A DNA stretch of 61,290 nt from Bacteroidota bacterium (GTDB lineage Bacteria > Bacteroidota > Bacteroidia > SXHM01), in assembly GCA_947478465.1 (NCBI GenBank), contig CANJWH010000013.1, positions 1-61,290 on the forward strand, read 5' to 3'. How positions within the stretch are numbered: position 1 is the first letter of the stretch; the number at the start of each line of letters is the position of its first letter. The translations under genes were made by a program, and so were the position numbers. Of this stretch, positions 34,670 through 43,300 are shown one piece after another. Below the pieces are notes generated by a model. That model saw only the letters and a list, made by a program, of their open reading frames with translations, did not search any database and had not been told where the DNA came from.

Positions 34670-36031
34670 TTATCCGCGCAAGTGGTAGGCTTTTGGATGT
34701 GTGAACGCTCGAATCCCCAAATGAGAAAGCGTGCTTCCTATTCCTGAGTTTTTTCTTCCGCTCCAGGGTAGGTTAGGACTAACACGGTCGCAGCAGTTCC
34801 AGTAAACGGTTCCGGTATTTAGTTTGCGCATCATGTTTTCTGCGCGCTCTCTACTGGAAGAATAAACAGCAGCGGTTAATCCGTATTCGGTATCCTGCAT
34901 CAGTTGCAGTGCTTCTTCATCGTCTTTTACTTTTTGTATGCCTACAACGGGACCAAAACTTTCTTCAGTCATAATGCGCATGTTATGGTTTACGTTTGTT
35001 AAAACGGTTGGCTGAAAGAAATAGCCTTTGCCATCAACAATGTGCCCGCCAGCCAGAAGTTTTGCACCTTTTGCAACGGCATCTTTCACCTGAGCATCAA
35101 GAAATGATAATTGCTCCGGACGGCTCATAGCGCCAATATCTGGCGATTCCATTGGATTCCCAACTTTCATTCTTTTGTTTTCAGCAACATAGGCTTCTAC
35201 AAACTTGTCAAAGATGTTTTCCTGCACATAAATGCGTTCTACCGCACAGCAGCTTTGTCCGTTGTTATAGACAACGCCTTCTACAGCAGAAGCTGCCACT
35301 TTAGCAATATCAGCAATGTCATCGGCAACATACATAGGGTCTTTGCCGCCTAATTCCAAACCAACTGGAACCATTTTCCCTGCTACTTTCTCGGCAATGT
35401 ATTTTCCTGTTTTGTAAGAGCCGGTGAAGAAGTAACCGTTAAAAGGCAATGCTAACAGGGCTTCACCAACAGCACGTGCACCAATACCAACATGGAAAAC
35501 ATCATCAGGTATTCCTGCTTTCTTAAGCAAACGTTCAACATGTAAACCGGTAAGGGTTGTGTATTCCGATGGTTTGTATAATACGGTGTTACCTGCTATA
35601 AGTGCAGGGATATAAGCGTTAACACCAACAAGGTATGGATAGTTCCATGCAGATATATTGCAGATAATTCCCAGTGCTTCGTAGCTTATTTTTTCTTTGG
35701 TATCGCCTTCGGTAACTACCCATTCATCGGCTAAGTATTTCTCTGAATTCTCTACAAAGAACTTGATGCGGTTGCGCGCTCCGTTCAACTCGTTGTTGCT
35801 TTGGTTGAGGGGTTTTCCCATTTCCTGCGTGAGCGTTTTGGCTAACTCATCTTTTTCTTCGGCCAGTAAATCCGAGAAGCGTTTGATTATGGCAATCCGC
35901 TCTGACAAAGGCTTTGCAGCCCATGCAGGTTGTGAAGCATGCAGCTTGTTAAACTTTGTCTGAAGCATTTGTGCGCTGTCTTCAGCTACTTCGGTAATTA
36001 CTTCTTCGGTGGCGGGGTTTATTATTTTCAT
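34670..36031 (-). CDS. NAD(P)-dependent aldehyde dehydrogenase
   Basis: The protein has the ALDH superfamily marks: NISAWNYPYLVGVNAYIPAL for cofactor binding, FTGSYKTGKYIAEK, the general-base glutamate in LELGGKDP, the catalytic cysteine in NGQSCCAVERIYV, and EESFGPVVGI. At 453 residues it is at the short end and resembles succinate-semialdehyde dehydrogenase-like enzymes. It follows a gamma-glutamyl-GABA hydrolase-like gene on the same strand with 43 bases between, so a role in polyamine or GABA breakdown (PuuC/PuuD-like) is suggested by context. Three copies of a 7-base repeat lie directly before its start. Confidence 0.88.
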   Translation of the reverse strand: MKIINPATEEVITEVAEDSAQMLQTKFNKLHASQPAWAAKPLSERIAIIKRFSDLLAEEKDELAKTLTQEMGKPLNQSNNELNGARNRIKFFVENSEKYLADEWVVTEGDTKEKISYEALGIICNISAWNYPYLVGVNAYIPALIAGNTVLYKPSEYTTLTGLHVERLLKKAGIPDDVFHVGIGARAVGEALLALPFNGYFFTGSYKTGKYIAEKVAGKMVPVGLELGGKDPMYVADDIADIAKVAASAVEGVVYNNGQSCCAVERIYVQENIFDKFVEAYVAENKRMKVGNPMESPDIGAMSRPEQLSFLDAQVKDAVAKGAKLLAGGHIVDGKGYFFQPTVLTNVNHNMRIMTEESFGPVVGIQKVKDDEEALQLMQDTEYGLTAAVYSSSRERAENMMRKLNTGTVYWNCCDRVSPNLPWSGRKNSGIGSTLSHLGIRAFTHPKAYHLRG

Positions 36032-36036
36032 TGTTT

Positions 36037-36057
36037 GCTATGTGCTATGTGCTATGT
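36037..36057. repeat. Three tandem 7-base repeats (GCTATGT) upstream of the aldehyde dehydrogenase
   Basis: Exactly three copies of GCTATGT lie 6 bases ahead of the minus-strand start at 36031, inside the 43-base gap after the hydrolase gene. Copy-number change would alter spacing between the two genes. Confidence 0.85.
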
Positions 36058-36074
36058 GCCTTGTGGCTAATTGG

Positions 36075-36824
36075 CTATTTATTTAAAAAACTTAAAAAGT
36101 GCAGATATACCTTGTCGGCATCTATCAATTTTTCCTTTATAGTATGGAAAAACTCGGGGTGCCATTGTACGCCCATCACTTTTCCTTCGGGGGCTTTGGT
36201 GTAGGTAAAGGCTTCAACCATATTATCATTGGGGCAAACAGCTAATACTTTCAAATCTTTTCCCAAATCTTTCACTCCCTGGTGGTGCACAGAATTTACG
36301 TGTGGATTTTTCTCATCGGCAAACATTCTTTCAAACAGTTCGCCTTTAGTAAATACTACTTCGTGGTTAACACGGTCATATACTTCGGCATCGCGGTGCT
36401 TAAGTGAATCGCTTTTCTGGGTGAGCAAGTCCTGATACAAGGTTCCACCGAAATAAACGTTCATCAGTTGAAAGCCGCGGCAGATTGCCAAAATAGGTTT
36501 ATCGTTCTTTACGGCATAATCCATAATGCGCAGTTCATAAGCATCGCGCTCGGGGTCGCCTTTCCACTTGCCATCCAGTATTGGTTGCTCGCCATAGGTT
36601 TCGGGTGCAATATCAGCGCCACCCTGAAATACAAAGCCATCCATTTCGCCCAGAAACTCAAGGAGGTTATCGCCTTCAAGGTCGGGAATAAGGATGGGCA
36701 TAACGCCTTTGCGGGCAAGGTAGCGCGACATGTCGCGCTCAAAGTAGGTAAGCGTCTTTTTTCCGTGCGAGGTGCGGTTTACATCGGGATAGAGGAAACC
36801 GGCTGAAACACCAATCTTTATCAT
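36075..36824 (-). CDS. Class I glutamine amidotransferase, gamma-glutamyl-GABA hydrolase-like (peptidase C26)
   Basis: The nucleophile elbow AICRGFQLMNVYFGGTLYQD holds the catalytic cysteine, and VQWHPEF supplies the histidine and glutamate of the triad. HHQGVKDLG and MDGFVFQGGADIAPETYG fit the PuuD group, which hydrolyses gamma-glutamyl-gamma-aminobutyrate in putrescine degradation. The neighbouring aldehyde dehydrogenase would act on the step before or after in that route, but no glutamylputrescine synthetase or oxidase is in this window. Related proteins also act on other gamma-glutamyl amides, so the substrate is tentative. Confidence 0.85.
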   Translation of the reverse strand: MIKIGVSAGFLYPDVNRTSHGKKTLTYFERDMSRYLARKGVMPILIPDLEGDNLLEFLGEMDGFVFQGGADIAPETYGEQPILDGKWKGDPERDAYELRIMDYAVKNDKPILAICRGFQLMNVYFGGTLYQDLLTQKSDSLKHRDAEVYDRVNHEVVFTKGELFERMFADEKNPHVNSVHHQGVKDLGKDLKVLAVCPNDNMVEAFTYTKAPEGKVMGVQWHPEFFHTIKEKLIDADKVYLHFLSFLNK

Positions 36825-36888
36825 GGTTCAATTTTTGAGTTGGCGAAATTATGAAAATAAATCCCGCGTTTTTGCGTTACTTTGAAAT

Positions 36889-38202
36889 ATGGGACGCTTG
36901 TTATTAGTTATTGGTTATTGGTTATTGGTTGCGAGTTATTCCGCACTTGCTCAGCAGGTGAAGTGGGAAAGTAGAACTCATGACTTTGGTGTGGTAACTG
37001 ACTGGAACTCGCCTCCCGCAGTGTTTAAATTCACCAACACAAGCAATGAGAAGATTATGTTTCTTCCAATGTTTTATCAGCGCGAGATGTATGTGGAAAT
37101 TCCAAAGCGCAAAATTGAGCCTGGCGAATCGGCTGAGGTAAAGGTGTACCTCTATACCAACGAGACAGGGGCGTTCAGTAAAAAGGCAACGGTGTGGATT
37201 GACAAGAGCAACGACCCGATGGAGCTTACTGTGCGCGGAAACATTAAGTCCCTTTACAAAAATGCGCTCACGGCTTGTCCATCATTCTGGAATCATAAGC
37301 CCGATGAGGAAACGCCACAGGTTGTTTTTATTCCCAAGCCAAGTAATGCGGGGTATGGCGGACCTGAGAAATATGATACTACCAAGACCTCACCCCCGGC
37401 CCCTCTCCTGAAGGAGAGGGGAGCAGAGCTACCTCCTGCTGCCGAAACGTTTGAGAGTAATGTAAACGAACAGTATGATGAAACAGACATTATATCCAGT
37501 AATATAAATGACCAGTATGATGAGCAACTCACGGACCTCAGCCCCGACCCCTCTCCTAAAATAGGAGAAGGGGGACTGACTGCCCTCACAGATACTGCTG
37601 TTTCCGTAACTGAAAAACCTACTGAACTTTCGCGTGACAAGTTTGGCGTTAATAACATCGTATTCCTTATTGATGAATCGGGTTCTATGAAACGCGACAA
37701 AAAGATGGAGATGCTGAAGGCTGCTATTAAGGAGTTGGTAAAAGTGATGCGCGGGGTGGATAAGATAACCATCATTACCTATGCCGCCAGTGCTGAGGTG
37801 TTGTTGCCTACCACTACTGCCGATAAAAAAGACGAGATATATGCGCTCATTGACAGCCTTACACCTTATGGCTGGACCAACGGTGTAAGCGGTATGAACA
37901 CAGCTTACGAAACCATTGACGCACATTATATACCCGATGGCAATAACCAGTTGTTTCTTGCTACGGATGGAGAGTTTAACCAGGGCGATGTTACCGAAGG
38001 TAGTTTTACCGACATGGTAAAACTGAATGCTGCCAAAGGAACCAAACTAAGTATTGTTGGTTTCGGGCAAAACGAAAAAGCCGTGAAGCTGATGAAGAAG
38101 ATGGCCGACAGCGGACAGGGTAATTTCTTACAGATACTTCCCGGCAGCACCAATACCGATGTATTGGTGGAGGAGATTAAGCGGAACTCGGAGCGGAAAT
38201 AA
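36889..38202 (+). CDS. Secreted DUF1573/VWA-domain protein carrying two inserted palindromic elements
   Basis: A signal peptide (to about residue 21) contains three tandem 7-base DNA repeats. Residues 23-125 look like a DUF1573 immunoglobulin-like domain (RTHDFGVVTDWNSPPAVFKF). Residues 250-437 form a von Willebrand A domain with the metal site DESGSM, the threonine in TNGVSG and the aspartate in LATDGEFN. Between them lies a low-complexity linker in which two short palindromic DNA elements are translated in frame, as PPAPLLKERG (near residues 168-177) and LSPDPSPKIGEGG (near 217-229), flanking a duplicated SN[VI]N[ED]QYDE unit. VWA domains bind protein ligands through a metal ion; the partner is unknown. 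A TTACTTTG box ends four bases before the ATG. Confidence 0.8.
   Translation: MGRLLLVIGYWLLVASYSALAQQVKWESRTHDFGVVTDWNSPPAVFKFTNTSNEKIMFLPMFYQREMYVEIPKRKIEPGESAEVKVYLYTNETGAFSKKATVWIDKSNDPMELTVRGNIKSLYKNALTACPSFWNHKPDEETPQVVFIPKPSNAGYGGPEKYDTTKTSPPAPLLKERGAELPPAAETFESNVNEQYDETDIISSNINDQYDEQLTDLSPDPSPKIGEGGLTALTDTAVSVTEKPTELSRDKFGVNNIVFLIDESGSMKRDKKMEMLKAAIKELVKVMRGVDKITIITYAASAEVLLPTTTADKKDEIYALIDSLTPYGWTNGVSGMNTAYETIDAHYIPDGNNQLFLATDGEFNQGDVTEGSFTDMVKLNAAKGTKLSIVGFGQNEKAVKLMKKMADSGQGNFLQILPGSTNTDVLVEEIKRNSERK
36907..36927. repeat. Three tandem 7-base repeats (GTTATTG) inside a signal-peptide coding region
   Basis: Three exact copies lie at codons 7-13 of the VWA gene. Because 7 is not a multiple of 3, a change in copy number would shift the frame and switch the gene off. 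Confidence 0.85.
37400..37421. repeat. Palindromic element 1 inserted in the VWA gene
   Basis: Perfect 10-base arms (CCCCTCTCCT and its complement) with a 2-base loop, preceded by ACCTCACCCCCGG. It is translated as PPAPLLKERG, a peptide I recognise from many unrelated Bacteroidota proteins. Confidence 0.8.
37548..37574. repeat. Palindromic element 2 inserted in the VWA gene
   Basis: CCCCTCTCCTA pairs with TAGGAGAAGGGG across a short A-rich loop with one bulge. It is translated as LSPDPSPKIGEGG and lies about 127 bases after element 1. Confidence 0.75.
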
Positions 38203-38207
38203 CTATT

Positions 38208-38258
38208 TTATGACAATTATCAATTCTTTCTTTGATAGTTGTCATAATTATTTTTTTT
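38208..38258 (+). terminator. Intrinsic terminator after the VWA gene
   Basis: Sixteen-base arms (38208-38223 and 38232-38247) with one G-U pair are followed by TTATTTTTTTTTA. It starts five bases after the stop codon. Confidence 0.9.
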
Positions 38259-38291
38259 ACTTAGGCATTTCTTTGTAAAAAAATAAACCCT

Positions 38292-38519
38292 ATGGAAAAA
38301 CACGACCTCTTGCACGAATTCCCACAGCACAAAGAAAAAATTCACAACCTGAAAGTAAGCGACCATCACTTCCGCAAACTGTTTGATGAATACGATGCTG
38401 CTAATAACGACATCCACCGCATTGAAACCGGAGCAGAAATAACAACTGATGCTGTGCTTAACGACCTTCGTCTTAAACGCGTTCAGCTCAAAGATCAGCT
38501 TTATGAGTATTTGAAGTAG
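38292..38519 (+). CDS. Small helical protein of the YdcH/DUF465 family
   Basis: The 75-residue protein has the family pattern HDLLHEFPQHKEKIHNLKVSD, then HFRKLFDEYDAANNDIHRIE, and a basic helical C terminus (LNDLRLKRVQLKDQLYEYLK). Members are small coiled-coil proteins widespread in proteobacteria and Bacteroidota, with no established function. It lies between a strong terminator upstream and the lnt gene, and is probably a separate unit. The assignment is from recognisable sequence pattern. Confidence 0.8.
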   Translation: MEKHDLLHEFPQHKEKIHNLKVSDHHFRKLFDEYDAANNDIHRIETGAEITTDAVLNDLRLKRVQLKDQLYEYLK

Positions 38520-38544
38520 GCAGCCTGTAATTTGCCAATTACTT

Positions 38545-38602
38545 AATTTGTCAATTTGACAATGGATACATTTTCATTGTCAAATTGATTCATTGACAAA
38601 TT
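38545..38602. repeat. Inverted repeat of TTGTCAATTTGACAAT type before lnt
   Basis: The left arm at 38545-38564 pairs with 38575-38602, which has an 8-base insertion duplicating TTCATTGA. The unit is AT-rich and could form a stem in front of the lnt promoter; similar repeats are common between genes in this phylum. Confidence 0.65.
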
Positions 38603-38617
38603 GTCTCATTACATTTG
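38585..38617 (+). promoter_or_regulatory. Probable lnt promoter
   Basis: TTG (38585-38587) is followed after 22 bases by TACATTTG (38610-38617). The box ends seven bases before the TTG codon at 38625, which argues for that start rather than the more upstream TTG at 38601. Confidence 0.5.
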
Positions 38618-38624
38618 CCCTGCT

Positions 38625-40241
38625 TTGCAAAAACTTCAAAACCTCAGTCTTTCATTATTAAGTGCTGTGCTGCTTTCGGTGGCATGGCCTGCGGGTGGCT
38701 TTGCGCCTCTGCTCTTTGTGGCGCTGGTTCCCCTGTTGTGGGTTGAGCAAAACGTTGCCTCACAAGGGCACAAGTATTCGGGAATAAAACTCTTTCCGTA
38801 TACATATATCACCTTTCTTACCTGGAATGTATTGACCACCTATTGGGTGTATCATTCCTCTGCCTTTGGCGGTATCATTGCCTTTACGCTTAACTCACTG
38901 TTTCAGGCGCTGGTGTTTCAACTCTTTCATTTTACCAGGAAACATACAGGCGAAAAACTGGGTTATGCTTCGTTAGTGGTTTACTTTATTGTCTGGGAAT
39001 ATTTCCATCTGAAATGGGATTTATCATGGCCCTGGCTCACCTTCGGCAACGGTTTTTCTGAATACTATAAATGGATACAATGGTATGAATATACCGGGGT
39101 GTTTGGAGGCAACATCTGGATTTTTGTAAGCAATATTGTTTTGTTCCTGATTTTGAAAGATGCAATTACGCTCCACAATTATAATCCTGTTGTTTCGAAA
39201 GTAAATTTCTTTTTTCTTTGGATTGCAATACCCATCAGCTTTTCCTTATTTATCTATCATAACTATACTGAAAAAGTTAATCCCGTAAGCATAGTAGTGG
39301 TTCAACCCAACATTGACCCTTACAATGAAAAGTTTGACGGCATGACGGCCAGCGAGCAACTGGAAAAGATGCTAAATCTAGGAAAAGAAAAAATCGACTC
39401 AACTACTGATTATCTGATTGGCCCCGAAACCGCACTAGTTGAAGGCATCTGGGAAAACAAGATAGAAACCAGCAACAGCATACAACGCATCCGCCAGTTT
39501 CTGAAAGACTATCCCCACCTTAAGTTTGTGTTGGGCTTGTCATCTTACAGAATGTACGAAGAAGGCGAGAGGCCATCCGCAACTGCCCGCCCCTGGCGCA
39601 GGAAAAAGAACATGTCGTGGGATGCCTACAACACCGGCATGCAAATGGAAGACGGGCAACCCATACAACTCTATCATAAATCCAAACTTGTTCCGGGTGT
39701 AGAGAAGATGCCCTTCCCTGCGTTATTAAAACCCTTGGAAAAATACGCCATTGACTTAGGCGGCATGCCCGGAAGTTTGGGTGTGCAGGAAGAACGCAGC
39801 GTCTTCACCGCCCACAATGATAAACGCAAGATAGCCCCAGCCATTTGCTACGAAAGCATTTACGGTGAATACTGTGGTGAGTATATCAAGAATGGAGCAG
39901 GCCTTATCTTCATCATCACCAACGATGGCTGGTGGAAAGACACCCCCGGCTACCGTCAGCATTGCAGCTATGCCCGCCTGCGCGCCATTGAAACCCGCAG
40001 AAGCATTGCCCGCTCAGCCAACACCGGAACATCCTGCTTCATCAATCAGCGTGGCGATATAGACCAGCCAACCAACTTCTGGGTGCCGGCAGTTATAAAA
40101 GGAACAATCAATTACAATGAAGAGATTACTTTCTACACCAGACACGGAGACTACATTGTTTGGATATCGACTATTCTTTCCATACTGCTGTTTATATACG
40201 CAGTTGTCAATCGTTTTAAGCCAACGTCTAAAAAAAAGTAG
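38625..40241 (+). CDS. lnt: Apolipoprotein N-acyltransferase
   Basis: Several N-terminal membrane helices (to about residue 210) precede a nitrilase-like periplasmic domain and a final helix. The catalytic triad regions are visible: the glutamate in IGPETAL, the lysine in HKSKLVPGVEKMPF and the cysteine in PAICYESIYG, followed by IITNDGWW. Lnt transfers a third acyl chain to the N terminus of lipoproteins, the last step of maturation, and many lipoproteins are encoded in this window. No ATG opens the frame; TTG at 38601 is possible, but a promoter box at 38610-38617 and the repeat upstream favour TTG at 38625. The gene is convergent with the large adhesin gene. Confidence 0.9.
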   Translation: MQKLQNLSLSLLSAVLLSVAWPAGGFAPLLFVALVPLLWVEQNVASQGHKYSGIKLFPYTYITFLTWNVLTTYWVYHSSAFGGIIAFTLNSLFQALVFQLFHFTRKHTGEKLGYASLVVYFIVWEYFHLKWDLSWPWLTFGNGFSEYYKWIQWYEYTGVFGGNIWIFVSNIVLFLILKDAITLHNYNPVVSKVNFFFLWIAIPISFSLFIYHNYTEKVNPVSIVVVQPNIDPYNEKFDGMTASEQLEKMLNLGKEKIDSTTDYLIGPETALVEGIWENKIETSNSIQRIRQFLKDYPHLKFVLGLSSYRMYEEGERPSATARPWRRKKNMSWDAYNTGMQMEDGQPIQLYHKSKLVPGVEKMPFPALLKPLEKYAIDLGGMPGSLGVQEERSVFTAHNDKRKIAPAICYESIYGEYCGEYIKNGAGLIFIITNDGWWKDTPGYRQHCSYARLRAIETRRSIARSANTGTSCFINQRGDIDQPTNFWVPAVIKGTINYNEEITFYTRHGDYIVWISTILSILLFIYAVVNRFKPTSKKK

Positions 40242-40303
40242 CCCCAACCTTCAGGTCGGGGACTACTTATAATTTTAAAACAGCAGGGCAGGGCTAAAGC
40301 CCT
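40236..40303. terminator. Hairpins between convergent lnt and adhesin genes
   Basis: A stem AAGTAGCCCCAACCT (40236-40250) pairs with 40253-40268 with one bulge and is flanked by A and T runs, overlapping the lnt stop codon. A second small palindrome, AGGGCTAAAGCCCT, lies at 40290-40303. Together they probably end transcription from both sides and may derive from dispersed palindromic repeats. Confidence 0.6.
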
Positions 40304-40315
40304 TTACCGAAAGGC

Positions 40316-43300
40316 TTACCTCACCAATGTAACCGAACCTTTTTGTTCATAGTTCAGATTATCAACGCCCACCGCTTTCAGCGTATAGAAATAAGTTCCG
40401 GCAGGAACAATATTTCCGCTTGGTGTGCGGCCATCCCATCCGCCTTGTGGCATTGTCCAGCCATAAACCTTTTCGCCCCAGCGGTTAAATATTTCACCCT
40501 CAAACTGCACAATGTTGCGTGACTTAGGGTTAAACATATCATTCAAACCATCACCATTAGGTGTAAAAATGTTAGGCACTTCAAAAATAGAAGTAGGTAT
40601 AACATAAACACCACCTGTAACAGAAAGCGTATCGGTACAACCGGTAATTGAATCGTAAGCCACCAATACAATGGTAAATGAACCTGAGTCAACATAAGTG
40701 TGAGTTGGGTTTACATCAGTTGAGGTTTCGCCATCACCAAAGAACCATTCATAAGAACTTGCTCCAACGCTGGTGTTGGTAAAGGTGATAACAAAAGGCT
40801 GCAGCCCAGTGTCGGGGTCAGCTGTAAAGTTGGCCACCAATGGATTTAGTGGCTCGTTGATAATAGCCAGTTCAGAGTCGGTGCAGCCATTAGCATCAGT
40901 AACTAATAAAATATATTCACCGGCTTGTAAGTTGGTAATCGTTGCGTCTGTTGAGCCCGAAGGTGACCAGAAATAAGCATAAGGACCTGTTCCGCCAAAT
41001 GCTCCCCCTGTTGCCTGACCATCATTCCCTCCGTTGCAGTTCACATTCTGAAACGATGCTATGCCTGCTGTTAAAGGTTCAGGTTCTGTAATAGTTATTC
41101 CCGATAAGTTAAAGGTGCAGCCGTTATCATCAGTAACGGTTACATCATAGGTGCCGGGAGGAAGGTTGGTAGCAGTAGCCAGTGTTTGGTTGGAAGGGTC
41201 GTTCCAGTCATATACATATGGAGGAGTTCCGCCTGCGGCATTAATAGTTGCCTGCCCGTTATCATCACCATTGCAAGTAATATTAGTAGATGAACTTAAT
41301 GATACAGCCAATGCAGTTGGTTCAGCAATCTGAACGTTTGAAACGTTTACTTCGCAACCGTTATCATCAGTAATAGTAACTGCATATAGTCCTGCTTCCA
41401 ATCCAGCTGCGGTTTGTCCTGTTTGTGCTAATTGGTCGTTCCATAAATAAATATAAGGTGCTGTTCCGCCAACTGGTGTTACGGTCAATTGTCCGTTATT
41501 GCCTCCGTTGCAGGCAACATCACTGTCAACTATAACAGTTGCGGTAAGTATAGTTGGTTCATCAATCGTAACAGTTGCAGTTCCTGTACACTGATTGTTA
41601 TCGGTTATTGTTACCGTGTAAGTTCCCGCTGGAAGATTTACTACTGTATCATTTGCTGTTGAAGCGTTATCATTCCACTGATAAGTATAACCTGGAGTTC
41701 CGCCACTGCCATTTGCCAGAGCAGAAGCTGTTCCGCCACCGTTGCAAAGAATAGAAACAATTTCTGTTGCCGTTCCGGCAACGGCAGTTGGTTCAGTAAT
41801 ATCAACTGAAACAGAAGATGTACATCCTGCATTATCAGTTATTGCGCATGTAAATGAACCTGCCGGAAGTCCTGTTGCTGTTGCATCTGTTTGTGAGTTG
41901 TCCCAAAGATATTGGTATCCCGGGGTGCCTCCTGTAACAGTAACTGTAGCCTGACCGTCTGCACCTGCGTTGCAGGAAACCTGATTATCTACAACCGATG
42001 ATGCACTGATGGCATCAGGTTGGATTACAGTAACAGTATCTGTTGAGATACATCCGTTAATATCTGTTACGGTTACAGTATAAAATCCTGCATCAAGACC
42101 AATTGCACTTTGAGTTGTTTGTCCGTTATTGTCATCCCAAAGGTAACTGTAGTTGGGTGTTCCACCTGTAACAGTAACATCTGCAACTCCATCACCTGAA
42201 CCATTGCAGGTTAGGTTGGCAACCAGTGAAGCCGTAGCTTTTAATACTGCTGGCTCGGTAACAGTTGCAGTAGCTGTTGCGCTGCACCCGTTATTATCGA
42301 CAATTGTAACATTATATGTTCCTTGTACAAGCCCTGTTGCAAAAGCTGTTGTCTGTGCATTAACATCATCCCATAAATAAGTATAAGGAGGAAGACCTCC
42401 GTTTGCAGTTGCAGTTGCAGTTCCTGTATTTCCACCAAAGCAATCTACATTGCTCGCCACTGCAGCACCTGTAGGAGCTACAATGCCCGGAAGATTTCCA
42501 TAGTGAACACTTCCTGTTGCGGCTGCACCACCATTTCCATTACCACCGCTAAGAAGAACGTTTGCATTGATTACATTATTGCGGCAAGGGTTCTGGAATA
42601 CTTTTACTCTGCCACCACTTCCGCCTCCACCCATAGCGCCATTAGCGCCTGCGTTTGTTGCTCCGCTGTTTCCACTTCCGCAGAAAAATGAACCTCCGTA
42701 ATTACAAGGGCTTGCACCTGCACCACCTTGTCCTCCTAAGCCACCGTTACCACCTTCAGCGCGAATTGTTCCGGTTAAGGTCATATCACCTGTTGCTGAT
42801 ATATAAATACCACCTCCTGATCCGCCTCCAGCGCCACCGCCACCGCCAGCACCGGCAGAGTAAGTAGTTTCATCGCAGCCATCGCAGCCATCAGAGCAGC
42901 AGCGACTTGTTTTGCCACCTGAGCCGCCATTTCCTCCGCTTCCGCCAACACTTCCCTGAGCTGAAATTGTTCCTGCAACCGTTAGTGTTCCGGTAGCATT
43001 CAATACTATTTTTCCACCTCCGGTACCACCGGCATTTCCATTTGCTCCGTCATAAAAGCTTTTTCCACCACCACTTGCTCCTGCCCCACCGCTGCCCATG
43101 TCAATATCATTTCCTGTTGTTGTTCCGTATGCTGCACCGGCTCCACCTCCGCTACCGGCAGGTCCTGCAGTTGGCGAAGAGCATGTTGAAATACTCATAC
43201 CTGTAAAACTTCCTGCAGCTGTTCCTGCGCCACCTGCACCACCTGCATTGGCATTGGCTCCGTAGCTTCCGCCACCACCTGCACCTGCGCCACCACCTGA

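Noticed and set aside
37429-37926. 165-residue antisense frame in the VWA gene
   Set aside because: It is antisense to conserved VWA codons and has no independent support.
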